Of a stretch of 38,176 nucleotides of DNA, positions 27,333-34,154 are shown piece after piece. A model generated the notes under the pieces. It was not told the DNA's origin and searched no databases. It saw only the letters and a list, made by a program, of their open reading frames with translations. The stretch is from the NCBI GenBank assembly GCA_002869015.1, contig PKTT01000067.1:1-38176 (forward strand), given 5' to 3'. A program made the position numbers and the translations under genes. Position 1 is the first letter of the stretch, and every line of letters starts with the position of its first letter. The DNA is from Deltaproteobacteria bacterium. GTDB taxonomy: Bacteria > Desulfobacterota > Deferrisomatia > Deferrisomatales > BM512.

Positions 27333-27393
27333 ACGGCGCTTCACGCAAATTAACCGGCCCCGTGCCGTACATATCAGCAGGAGGGCAAGAGCC

Positions 27394-27678
27394 ATGCTTT
27401 GCCAGACAGTTAAAAAAGATAAAGAGTGCCTCTTCTGGTCCGCAGGCGGCTGCGCACAAGAAACAGGCAAATGTCATATCGTGGACGAGAAGTGCGAAGG
27501 CTGCGCCCGTGTCGAAGAGTGGCCCACCGGCAAATATTGCGCAACCTACGCCCATCCAGAAAACCAGTGGGATTTGGGCGTCTGCAACATGGCGACCCAC
27601 ATCAAGGCAGAGGCTGCGGCGGAAGCACGTTTCGTCAACCCCCTCAAAGCCTCCAAGCGAGCAGGCGGTCGCCGCTAG
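27394..27678 (+). CDS. Small Cys-rich protein, PxxKW-type family
   Basis: The 94-residue protein has eight cysteines (C3, C12, C20, C27, C34, C37, C49, C64), including C-x2-C at 34-37. It ends in the conserved tail N-P-L-K-A-S-K-R followed by basic residues. This layout matches, from memory, the family annotated as 'PxxKW family cysteine-rich protein' in Deltaproteobacteria; the function is unknown. Metal or iron-sulfur binding in the cytoplasm is inferred from the cysteine pattern and the lack of a signal peptide. AGGAGG lies 9 bases before the ATG and a promoter candidate is upstream. Its TAG shares the bases CTAG with the stop of the convergent DUF502 gene. A minus-strand frame over the same bases lacks any such support. 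Confidence 0.8.
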   Translation: MLCQTVKKDKECLFWSAGGCAQETGKCHIVDEKCEGCARVEEWPTGKYCATYAHPENQWDLGVCNMATHIKAEAAAEARFVNPLKASKRAGGRR

Positions 27679-28385
27679 GCACCCTCTTCATTGCCAGTCT
27701 CTACGGCCCGTCCCTTCTGGGGGCGGGCCTTTTTATTCCCCTGGTAATTCTGGTCCCCCACCATACCCGCGCTCATCAACATCCTAAACGCCTGCTCAAC
27801 TGAGATATCAAGCCTGATAAGCTGATCCGAGGGGATCATCAGGTAGAACCCTGATGTCGGGTTGGGGGTTGTCGGGATGAAGATATTCACGACCTTGGAG
27901 GCCGTACGCTCCTGAATCTCTCCTCTGGTATCGCCCGTTACGAAAGCGAGGGAGTAGATTCCCTTCCGCGGGTACTCGACAAGCACCACTCCACGGAATC
28001 TGTCGGACCCCTTCCCCTGAAACTCCTCGAGAAGATTGAATACAGCCTCCATCATCTGCTTTAAGACGACGTAGAGCCAGCGCACCCCCGGAATCCTCTC
28101 AAGGAGGTTCTCATATCCTTCGAGAATCTTCTTACCCAAATAATTGGAGCTTATCGCGCCTACGATGTAGATGATGATGATGGTGAGTATCACCCCCAGC
28201 CCGGGCACCCGAAATGGGATATAGCTTTGCGGATTGAACCTCGGAGGAAGCGTCGACAACTGGCTCATTAAGACTTCGTCAAGCCAGTTAACCAGATATA
28301 CTGTTAATACAATTGGAACGAAGACAAGGACACCCGTGAGGAAGTGCCTCTTCATCGCTGACTTTACCTTTGCGAAAAAACCCAT
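27675..28385 (-). CDS. DUF502 family membrane protein
   Basis: The 236-residue protein has two membrane segments (about 18-36 and 58-85). The family signatures follow: F-V-P-I-V-L-T-V-Y, P-G-V-R-W-L-Y-V-V-L-K-Q, V-V-L-V-E-Y-P-R-K-G and I-F-I-P-T-T-P-N-P-T-S-G-F. DUF502 proteins are found across bacteria and plant chloroplasts; the function is not established. The last 20 residues are a polar tail that coincides with the terminator of the opposite gene and may be under dual constraint. ATG 28383-28385 has GAGAGG 7 bases upstream; a GTG two codons earlier is too close to it. It is the last gene of the panC operon. Confidence 0.88.
   Translation of the reverse strand: MGFFAKVKSAMKRHFLTGVLVFVPIVLTVYLVNWLDEVLMSQLSTLPPRFNPQSYIPFRVPGLGVILTIIIIYIVGAISSNYLGKKILEGYENLLERIPGVRWLYVVLKQMMEAVFNLLEEFQGKGSDRFRGVVLVEYPRKGIYSLAFVTGDTRGEIQERTASKVVNIFIPTTPNPTSGFYLMIPSDQLIRLDISVEQAFRMLMSAGMVGDQNYQGNKKARPQKGRAVETGNEEGA
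27705..27737 (+). terminator. Intrinsic terminator of the Cys-rich gene, inside the DUF502 coding region
   Basis: GGCCCGTCCC (27705-27714) pairs with GGGGCGGGCC (27720-27729), 10 pairs including one T-G wobble, and TTTTTATT follows. It lies 26 bases after the plus-strand stop and within the last codons of the convergent gene. Confidence 0.85.
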
Positions 28386-28418
28386 CGGCACGCCTCTCAG
28401 GTAGCAAGAATCAAATGT

Positions 28419-29585
28419 TCAACTTGTTGTCAAAATCCCCGCTGAAACCGTGGAGGATAGTATCCGCTCTTCCAGCGTCCATCCCTGCCCCAATTCCCTT
28501 ACGAGTATATCAGCCTTGAGACCCGGGGCGAAAGCCCCTCTTTCACCGGACACCCCAAGCACCGCCGCCCCTCCGCTCGTCGCGGCACGCAATGCCTCCG
28601 TGACCGTCCACCCGTAATCTTCAACCGCCGCCTTAACATCCCCCCAAAGGTCAAGGTCTCCACCGGATAGAGATGAATCGGTGCCGAGTCCCGTAGGCAT
28701 AGCTGAGTCCAGGATAATCCTGCCCGGGGCGTTGCCGACACCTAGATTTCTGTTTGAGCGGGGGCAGAGCACCGATGAGACGTTCGCTTTCGAAAGACGG
28801 GTTACATCTTCGGCGGAGACATTGACCAGATGAACGGCGATAAAGCCGCCGCCTAGCACCGCCGGGTTGAGGAGGTAATCCACAGGGGAGGCTTTAGGGC
28901 TCCTAGGCGGCTCAACAGGCAGCGGCCCAAATACTAACTCGGGAATTTTTCCGCCGCCATTCAGGAGGAACTCGACCTCATCTGAAGATTCGGCCAGGTG
29001 CGTGAAGATTGGCAGCCCTTTGGCGCGGGCATAAAGCGCTGCTTCTCGGTAGGCTTCGGCGCATACGGTATATGGGGAATGGAGGAAAACTCCACCCTTC
29101 GCCCCTTCTAAACCCTCCGAAATCCCCTTGGCGCTCTCAGCCGAGGGACATATAACCTCCCTGCTCGGGATAACCATTGCCCCATCTGCCGGGTATGCGC
29201 TCTCTACTCCAGCAACGCTTACCACATCCGCAACGACTCCCTGTCCCAGGGCACGACACGCCCTTGCGCCATCCGCCGCCGCCTCAAAAAAGCGTTCGGT
29301 ATTCGTGGCACGCTTTATAGCTATGACCTCAGCTATCCATTGGGAAAATGAAAGTCCGGGTGTGACTTCTCCGATTTCGGTCAACTCAAGGTGAGCGTGG
29401 CAATTGACCATTGAGGGCATCAGGAGCGATTCTTCAAAATGCTCCCGCGCGGCTTTTGGGTGACGCGCTGCTAACTCTTCCACGCTTCCCGCCGCAATTA
29501 TCTTGCCTCGGTCAACGAGAACCGCCCCATCTTTCAGGGGCGGGTTGATTCCATCAAAAATTACAGCTGCGCTTATCAGCTTCAC
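28419..29585 (-). CDS. Amidohydrolase, possible aminofutalosine/nucleoside deaminase
   Basis: The 388-residue protein is a metal-dependent TIM-barrel hydrolase of the cytosine deaminase/chlorohydrolase group. Ligands in the expected places are H63 and H65 (N-C-H-A-H-L-E), H196 (F-T-H-L-A-E-S), H252 (V-H-L-V-N-V) and D303 (G-T-D-S-S-L-S). The N- and C-terminal beta segments form the usual urease-type side domain. Members with this pattern include S-adenosylhomocysteine deaminase and the aminodeoxyfutalosine deaminase of futalosine-pathway menaquinone synthesis. The second is attractive in an anaerobe with multiheme cytochromes, but nothing here proves it. The GTG start overlaps the panD stop by 4 bases. 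Confidence 0.8.
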   Translation of the reverse strand: MKLISAAVIFDGINPPLKDGAVLVDRGKIIAAGSVEELAARHPKAAREHFEESLLMPSMVNCHAHLELTEIGEVTPGLSFSQWIAEVIAIKRATNTERFFEAAADGARACRALGQGVVADVVSVAGVESAYPADGAMVIPSREVICPSAESAKGISEGLEGAKGGVFLHSPYTVCAEAYREAALYARAKGLPIFTHLAESSDEVEFLLNGGGKIPELVFGPLPVEPPRSPKASPVDYLLNPAVLGGGFIAVHLVNVSAEDVTRLSKANVSSVLCPRSNRNLGVGNAPGRIILDSAMPTGLGTDSSLSGGDLDLWGDVKAAVEDYGWTVTEALRAATSGGAAVLGVSGERGAFAPGLKADILVRELGQGWTLEERILSSTVSAGILTTS

Positions 29586-29944
29586 TTTGAGGCCATCTTG
29601 GTTACGCGGTTTTGCCCGTCAACGTAAGTCAGCTTTGGCTTCCACTCCATGGCCTCTTTCTCATCGACGTAAACGTAGCAGCAGATGATTATTATATCGC
29701 CGGCGCTGGCTTTGTGTGCTGCGGCGCCATTTACGCAAATTATACCGCTGCCGCGCTCACCGGCTATCGTATAGGTGGCAAAGCGTTCGCCATTCGTAAC
29801 GTTGTAAATCTGGACCTCCTCATATGGGAGGATGCCCGCTGCTTCCATCAGGTTTTCATCAATGGCTATGGAGCCCTCATAATGGAGGTCTGCACCAGTA
29901 ACTGTGCAACGGTGGATTTTTCCCTGCAACATCCTGCGCTTCAT
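29582..29944 (-). CDS. panD: Aspartate 1-decarboxylase
   Basis: PanD makes beta-alanine from aspartate for pantothenate. The 120-residue proenzyme self-cleaves between G24 and S25 (Y-E-G-S) to form its pyruvoyl group. K9 (L-Q-G-K-I-H-R), Y58 in the N-G-E-R-F-A-T-Y segment and the N-G-A-A-A-H motif are in place. AAGGAG lies about 10 bases before the ATG. It is 28 bases downstream of panC. panB (ketopantoate hydroxymethyltransferase) is not in the window. Confidence 0.96.
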   Translation of the reverse strand: MKRRMLQGKIHRCTVTGADLHYEGSIAIDENLMEAAGILPYEEVQIYNVTNGERFATYTIAGERGSGIICVNGAAAHKASAGDIIIICCYVYVDEKEAMEWKPKLTYVDGQNRVTKMASK

Positions 29945-29972
29945 GGTCTGTCAACTCCTTGGCTTAAAATCC

Positions 29973-30818
29973 TTAACGCGCCACGAGGACACGGTTATCT
30001 ATAAGTCTTGTGGTTCCCACATAGGCAGCTATCGCCAGCAGCAGGTTCCCTTTAAGAGATTCTATTCTGTCGAGGTTCTCTGCCCCCAAGAGTTCGACAT
30101 AATCGATTTCGAGATTGGCCGCCTCCAAAACTGACCTCACCTCCGAGATAAGCTCGGCAGGTTCTATTAACCCGCCACCTACCAGCTCCTCTGCCTTGTC
30201 GAGAGATTTTGAGAGCGCCAGGGCCCTCTGCCGCTCTGGGTCAGAGAGGTATTTATTCCTGCTGCTCATCGCAAGGCCGTCAGGTTCGCGGATTATAGGC
30301 ATACCCTCTATCCTGACGCCGACGTTTAAGTCCTTGACCATTCGCTCAATAACTTTGAGCTGCTGGTAATCCTTCATACCAAAATAGGCATCATCCGCAG
30401 CTGACATATTAAACAGCTTTAAAACTACAGTGCACACACCGTCAAAGTGCCCCGGCCGGTGCGCGCCGCAGAGTGGTTTCGTTATATGCTCAAGGTGCAC
30501 AACCGACTGAAATCCCTCCGGGTACACATCCTCGGGAGTAGGGATAAAGAGCAGATCAACCCCTGCCGCATCGAGAAGCGCTTCATCCCGAGCCAAATCC
30601 CTCGGGTATTTATCAAGGTCCTCACCGGGGCCAAATTGCGTTGGGTTTACGAAAATCGAAACGATCACGAAGTCGTTTCTCTCACGGGCGCGCCTGACCA
30701 ACGAGAGGTGGCCCTCATGGAGATATCCCATAGTCGGGACAAGTCCTACCGTGAGGCCCTCCTCCTTGGCCTCCAGCGATAGCTCCCGCAGCTTTTCAGG
30801 CGATGAAATCTTAAGCAT
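29973..30818 (-). CDS. panC: Pantothenate synthetase
   Basis: PanC ligates pantoate with beta-alanine using ATP. The 281-residue protein has the nucleotide motif V-P-T-M-G-Y-L-H-E-G-H-L-S-L near 28-40, F-V-N-P-T-Q-F-G-P-G-E-D, G-M-K-D-Y-Q-Q and M-S-S-R-N-K-Y-L-S, all conserved. ATG 30816-30818 has AAGG 7 bases upstream and lies just after the T-run of the leader terminator. A TTG two codons earlier (30822-30824) is less likely. Read-through of that terminator appears to be required for expression of panC, panD and the two genes after them. Confidence 0.95.
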   Translation of the reverse strand: MLKISSPEKLRELSLEAKEEGLTVGLVPTMGYLHEGHLSLVRRARERNDFVIVSIFVNPTQFGPGEDLDKYPRDLARDEALLDAAGVDLLFIPTPEDVYPEGFQSVVHLEHITKPLCGAHRPGHFDGVCTVVLKLFNMSAADDAYFGMKDYQQLKVIERMVKDLNVGVRIEGMPIIREPDGLAMSSRNKYLSDPERQRALALSKSLDKAEELVGGGLIEPAELISEVRSVLEAANLEIDYVELLGAENLDRIESLKGNLLLAIAAYVGTTRLIDNRVLVAR

Positions 30819-30828
30819 ATTCAAACCT

Positions 30829-30867
30829 TAAAACAAAAAAAGCGCCCCACCTTATCGGACGGGACGC
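30829..30867 (-). terminator. Leader terminator just upstream of panC (attenuator)
   Basis: On the minus strand GCGTCCCGTC (30867-30858) pairs with GGTGGGGCGC (30851-30842) to give 10 pairs with wobbles around a 6-base loop. TTTTTTTGTTTT follows. It ends about 4 bases before the AAGG of panC, so it must be bypassed to express the operon. Its 5' arm can instead pair with an upstream segment (see the leader entry). Confidence 0.85.
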
Positions 30868-30914
30868 GCAATGGTCGGCGCGGGCCTTGTCGGGCGCTCA
30901 CGCACTCCTTGCAT
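30852..30914 (-). CDS. Possible 20-residue leader peptide of panC
   Basis: ATG (30914-30912) opens MQGVRERPTRPAPTIARPVR and stops at TAA (30854-30852), which falls in the terminator loop. Five of 20 residues are Arg and four are Pro. GGAAAGAG upstream is a modest ribosome binding site. A ribosome ending here would cover terminator arms 3 and 4, which could favour read-through. It may equally be chance in a structured GC-rich leader. Confidence 0.3.
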   Translation of the reverse strand: MQGVRERPTRPAPTIARPVR

Positions 30915-30968
30915 ACTCTTTCCGTCCCGGTCCTTTTTTACGGATCCAAGCGTAGTGTGCTCTCTACC

Positions 30969-30977
30969 ATTATAGCA
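30969..30977 (-). promoter_or_regulatory. Extended -10 promoter of the panC leader
   Basis: On the minus strand TGC-TATAAT (30977-30969) is a perfect -10 with the TGn extension. The nearest TTGACA (30990-30985) is only 10 bases away, too near to act as its -35. Transcription would start near 30962. Confidence 0.65.
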
Positions 30978-30987
30978 CAACCGCTGT

Positions 30988-31000
30988 CAACCAGTGGTTG
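30988..31000. promoter_or_regulatory. Palindrome in the panC/coaD divergent control region
   Basis: CAACCA-G-TGGTTG is a perfect 13-base palindrome. It is centred about 20 bases upstream of the panC leader -10 and 24 bases before the coaD -35. A shared operator is plausible. Confidence 0.35.
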
Positions 31001-31017
31001 ATCTCAAGTGCTTTTCC

Positions 31018-31046
31018 TTTACAGGCGGGCCAAGCTACAGTATATA
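31018..31046 (+). promoter_or_regulatory. Candidate promoter of coaD
   Basis: TTTACA (31018-31023, 5/6) and TATATA (31041-31046, 4/6) are 17 bases apart. The transcript would start near 31053, about 30 bases before the TTG start of coaD. Confidence 0.55.
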
Positions 31047-31083
31047 AGACAATCCCCTTTTACCCACAGACGAGGAGCATCTT

Positions 31084-31575
31084 TTGAAGGGTTCCGTCGC
31101 AGTCTACCCAGGAAGCTTCGACCCGATAACCAATGGGCACGTTGACATTATCTCCAGAGCCTCCAAGGTTTTCGACAAGTTGGTGGTGCTGATAGCGGTT
31201 AATAGCGAGAAGAAGGGGCTCTTCACCCTTAAGGAGCGTTGCGAACTCATTAGGGAGGTTTTCAAAGACTGCCCAAACATTGAGGTGGACTCCTTTGAGG
31301 GCCTTCTGGTGGAATACCTTAAGAAAAGAGATATTCCCGTGGTCATAAGAGGGCTGAGGGCGGTATCGGATTTTGAGTATGAATTTCAGATGGCGCTGAT
31401 GAACCGTCGCATCTATTCCGGTGTCGAAACTTTTTTCATGGCATCGAGTGAGAACTGTTCTTATATAAGCTCCAGGATCGTAAAAGAGATATTCAGCCTG
31501 GGAGCATCGATAAGCGATCTGGCACCCGAAGCGGTCGTATCCGCTATGAACAAAAAATTTGCAGGGTCTAAATAG
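31084..31575 (+). CDS. coaD: Phosphopantetheine adenylyltransferase
   Basis: CoaD adenylates 4'-phosphopantetheine to dephospho-CoA. The 163 residues have the nucleotidyltransferase motif Y-P-G-S-F-D-P-I-T-N-G-H (T16-N-G-H19) and V-I-R-G-L-R. The C-terminal Y-I-S-S-R-I-V-K-E signature is also present. The start is TTG with GAGGAG 6 bases before it. In related genomes coaD often follows rsmD; here it stands at the head of a plus-strand transcript and faces panC. Genes for two separate stages of CoA synthesis therefore share one intergenic region. Confidence 0.96.
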   Translation: MKGSVAVYPGSFDPITNGHVDIISRASKVFDKLVVLIAVNSEKKGLFTLKERCELIREVFKDCPNIEVDSFEGLLVEYLKKRDIPVVIRGLRAVSDFEYEFQMALMNRRIYSGVETFFMASSENCSYISSRIVKEIFSLGASISDLAPEAVVSAMNKKFAGSK

Positions 31576-31587
31576 CAGGAGTCCAAG

Positions 31588-32781
31588 GTGAAATTAAGCA
31601 ATAGAGCAGAGAGCCTAAAGCCGTCGGCAACACTTGCAATAACAAGCAAGGCAAAACAGTTGAAAGCAGAGGGAGTTGACGTAATTGGTTTCGGCGCGGG
31701 GGAACCTGATTTCGCCACCCCGCCAAAGATAGTTGAAGCCGCCATAGAATCGCTAAAGGCAGGTGAGACCCATTACACCCCCGTCGGTGGCTCGCCAGCC
31801 CTTAAAGAAGCCATCGTAAAATTCATAAAGCGAGAGTATGGAATTGATTACTCCGCAGCCGAGGTAACGGCCTCCTGCGGTGCAAAGCACACCCTCTACA
31901 ACATCTTCATGGCGATCCTTGATGAGGGGGATGAGGTTGTTATCCCCTCCCCCTACTGGGTCAGCTACCCGGAGCAGGTTGCCCTCGTTGGCGGCGTCCC
32001 CGTTATAGCTGAAGTCGGCGAAGAAGAGGATTTCCTGCTTACGCCCGAAATATTGGAAGCTGCCATTACTCCAAAGACAAAAGCGATTGTGATAAACAGC
32101 CCATCAAACCCCTCTGGAGCGATGCTTGACGGCGAAAGACTGGCTGCTATCGCTAAAGTTATTGAGGGCCGGGACATCCTGGTGATAAGCGACGATATCT
32201 ATCACAAGCTGGTCTATGAGGGAGAGTTCGCCTCAATACTCACAGCCGCGCCATCCCTTAAGGACAAAGTGATCATCGTCAACGGGGTTTCAAAGACATA
32301 CGCGATGACTGGGTGGCGCATTGGCTTCGCGGCGGGGCCTAAGGAGATCATCTCCGCGATGGAGAAGATACAGGGGCAATCGACCTCTAACCCGACCTCC
32401 TTCGCTCAAAAGGGCGCGGTTGAGGCTATGGTTGGCGATCAGACATGCGTTGCCGATATGGTTGAAATTTTCAAGAAGCGCAGGAAACTTTTAGTCGATG
32501 GCCTAAACGAGATCGACAAAGTAAGCTGCCAAATGCCCACGGGGGCATTTTATGCCTTCCCCTCCATCGCAGGCTACTTTGGCGCTAAATTTGGCGGCAA
32601 GGTGATGAAAGACTCGATGGATATAGCCGCCTTCCTCCTGGAAGAGGCTAAAGTTGCCGTTGTACCGGGTACGCCCTTCGGGGCGCCCACAAACATGAGG
32701 CTTTCTTACGCTACCTCCGAGAAAAACATTATCGACGGGGTAAAACGTATTAAAGAGGCTTTCGCAAAGCTGGAATTTTAG
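31588..32781 (+). CDS. Aspartate aminotransferase (class I, subgroup I-gamma type)
   Basis: The PLP enzyme exchanges amino groups between aspartate and 2-oxoglutarate. Its 397 residues follow the compact bacterial (Thermus/Rhizobium-like) form. G-F-G-A-G-E-P-D-F is at 34-42, and N-S-P-S-N-P-S-G is near 170-177. S-D-D-I-Y at 201-205 and the PLP lysine K236 in N-G-V-S-K-T-Y-A-M-T-G-W-R complete the site. Aspartate specificity is the usual one for this subgroup, but prephenate or aromatic substrates are possible. The GTG start has AGGAG upstream, 12 bases after coaD. Aspartate is also the substrate of panD and lysC in this window. Confidence 0.9.
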   Translation: MKLSNRAESLKPSATLAITSKAKQLKAEGVDVIGFGAGEPDFATPPKIVEAAIESLKAGETHYTPVGGSPALKEAIVKFIKREYGIDYSAAEVTASCGAKHTLYNIFMAILDEGDEVVIPSPYWVSYPEQVALVGGVPVIAEVGEEEDFLLTPEILEAAITPKTKAIVINSPSNPSGAMLDGERLAAIAKVIEGRDILVISDDIYHKLVYEGEFASILTAAPSLKDKVIIVNGVSKTYAMTGWRIGFAAGPKEIISAMEKIQGQSTSNPTSFAQKGAVEAMVGDQTCVADMVEIFKKRRKLLVDGLNEIDKVSCQMPTGAFYAFPSIAGYFGAKFGGKVMKDSMDIAAFLLEEAKVAVVPGTPFGAPTNMRLSYATSEKNIIDGVKRIKEAFAKLEF

Positions 32782-32792
32782 CCCGTTAAAAG

Positions 32793-33680
32793 ATGAACTC
32801 AACTGAAGAAATTAATTACCAAGAGCTCACCGACGGTGAGCTCTTGGAGCTCCTCCACACCTCGGGAGACTCCCTTCCCATGGAGGTTGCCGAGGAGATT
32901 ATTGACCGAAGCGACCGCATGCTCCCGCTGTTGACTCTGATTGTGATCGACAAGTCCAACTGGACCCGACCAATGCCAGAGTGGTGGGCTACGGTGCATG
33001 CAACGTACCTGCTTGGGGCGATGGAGTCCATTGATGCGCTACCTGCGTTGATGAGCGCCCTTCGCTGGGCCGATGCTTTCGACAATGAGTGGGTAGCAGA
33101 GGACCTGCCAAGCATTTTTGGGAAGCTTGGTGTTGGTGCTTATCCTTATCTGATGGCGGTTGCCCATGATATCTCCGCGGGCTGGAGCGCGCGCGCCACG
33201 GCTCTCATGTCTATGGCATCTATCTGTGTGACCGAGATAAAACTACGAGCCGGCTTCCTCGATTTTGTAGCCGGAGTCTTGGACAATTTGGCCGAATCGA
33301 TAAATATAAGGCAGGCTGCAGCCAATATTCTCCTCGATTTCCGCTCCACGGCCCATCGGGAGTCGCTAATTAAATTCGGTCGCGAAGAAGCTCTTAGGAG
33401 AGATGAGATAGCCTCCTACGAGGGGGCCTTTTACGACTGGGAGGTTGACGATTTCCTCTCCTCGGATGGCCGCGACTTGGAATTTTACCAGCGCGATTGG
33501 ATGAGCTTTTACGAGGTCGATGAACGGCAACGCCGTCACGATTACTGGGCAGAGGAGCGTCAAGAGGGCAGAGAGGGCGGTGATGGAAATATCCCTTACC
33601 CATTCGATGAGGGTGAAGGTTACTGCCACTGCGGCTCAGGCATTTCTTTTGAAGAGTGCTGCAAGAAAAAAATCCACTAA
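32793..33680 (+). CDS. Helical-repeat protein with C-terminal SEC-C zinc motif
   Basis: The 295-residue protein is acidic and mostly helical. Residues about 40-200 resemble short HEAT-like repeats (L-L-x-L...A-L-P-A-L-M-S-A-L...A-Y-P-Y-L), similar to the DUF1186 group. A linker rich in acidic and aromatic residues follows. The last 20 residues hold C278-H-C280-G-S-G and C289-C290, a SEC-C zinc-binding motif of the kind at the end of SecA. SEC-C proteins outside SecA are poorly understood; binding to the ribosome or SecB is known for the SecA version only. It begins 11 bases after the aminotransferase with no clear ribosome binding site, so it is likely coupled. The gene ends 5 bases before the convergent Nudix gene. 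Confidence 0.78.
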   Translation: MNSTEEINYQELTDGELLELLHTSGDSLPMEVAEEIIDRSDRMLPLLTLIVIDKSNWTRPMPEWWATVHATYLLGAMESIDALPALMSALRWADAFDNEWVAEDLPSIFGKLGVGAYPYLMAVAHDISAGWSARATALMSMASICVTEIKLRAGFLDFVAGVLDNLAESINIRQAAANILLDFRSTAHRESLIKFGREEALRRDEIASYEGAFYDWEVDDFLSSDGRDLEFYQRDWMSFYEVDERQRRHDYWAEERQEGREGGDGNIPYPFDEGEGYCHCGSGISFEECCKKKIH

Positions 33681-33685
33681 ACCCG

Positions 33686-34120
33686 CTATGGCTTAGGTCT
33701 TTCGCCCTTTACAATAAATTTTTGCACGTCTTCTATGATCTGCCTGTGGTCAAAGGCAATATACCCAGGCAGGTCGCCCCAGGCAAAACGCAAAGCCTCA
33801 GCCGCATCGTCGCCACCCCTAGGCTCACCATCGGCCGCAGCTATAAAAACAGTTGATATTGTGTGATGTCTGGGGTCGCGGCGGGGGTCCGAGTAGGTGT
33901 AAAATTGCTCCTTTAGGATGACGCTGAGCCCTGTCTCCTCAAGCGCTTCCCTGACAGCCGCATCCTCAAGGGATTCACCTTCGTCCACGAAGCCGCCCGG
34001 CAGCGCCCATCCATAGGGGGGATTCTTTCTCGAAACGAGGACAAGCCCTGCTCCATCCGTTATTACGACATCAACGGTAGGATAGGGGTTTCTATATTCT
34101 TTCTCAGCTTTTTGGGTCAT
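33686..34120 (-). CDS. Nudix hydrolase, ADP-ribose pyrophosphatase-like
   Basis: The 144-residue protein has an intact Nudix box from G43 (G-F-V-D-E-G-E) through R57-E-A-L-E-E-T-G64. The S/P[11 protein letters not shown] lead-in is typical of small ADP-ribose or (d)NTP hydrolases. The substrate is not determinable. ATG 34118-34120 gives the usual family start ([10 protein letters not shown] soon after), 34 bases after the cytochrome gene, but there is no good Shine-Dalgarno. A longer frame to 34210 would overlap the cytochrome by 56 bases. Confidence 0.85.
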   Translation of the reverse strand: MTQKAEKEYRNPYPTVDVVITDGAGLVLVSRKNPPYGWALPGGFVDEGESLEDAAVREALEETGLSVILKEQFYTYSDPRRDPRHHTISTVFIAAADGEPRGGDDAAEALRFAWGDLPGYIAFDHRQIIEDVQKFIVKGERPKP

Positions 34121-34154
34121 AGCTAGGAGCCACGGCTTAAAGAGATATTTACCC

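Larger units (their letters stand above)
30825..30962 (-). promoter_or_regulatory. panC leader: attenuator or riboswitch-like RNA
   Basis: Four segments can pair in alternative ways on the minus strand. Segment 1, CTTGGATCC (30950-30942), pairs with the first 8 bases of segment 2, GGACCGGG (30933-30926), with one bulged A. Segment 2 as GGACCGGGACG (30933-30923) pairs with segment 3, CGTCCCGTCC (30866-30857), 10 pairs with one bulged C. Segment 3 pairs with segment 4 to form the terminator. 1:2 plus 3:4 would be the off state, 2:3 the on state. A 'pan' RNA motif with bulged adenines upstream of pantothenate genes is known from Firmicutes, Chloroflexi and Deltaproteobacteria. I cannot confirm a match. 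Confidence 0.7.

Noticed and set aside
27316-27600. Open minus-strand frame of 94 codons opposite the Cys-rich gene
   Set aside because: It has no ribosome binding site and no recognisable family, and it would oppose a plus-strand gene with promoter, good Shine-Dalgarno, eight conserved-looking cysteines and a terminator.
30857-30939. Plus-strand terminator formed by GGACGGGACG and CGTCCCGGTCC with a T-run
   Set aside because: The arms are about 55 bases apart and no plus-strand gene or promoter lies before them. The same arms make better sense as the antiterminator helix of the minus-strand leader.
30825-30962. T-box, TPP, SAM, glycine, c-di-GMP or SRP RNA in the panC leader
   Set aside because: None of the conserved core sequences I know for these classes is present, such as the GGTGG-ACCGCG of T-boxes or the SRP GGAAG-GCAG loop.
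30985-30990. TTGACA near the panC leader promoter as a -35 box
   Set aside because: Only 10 bases separate it from TATAAT, too few for a sigma-70 promoter; the extended -10 explains the promoter better.
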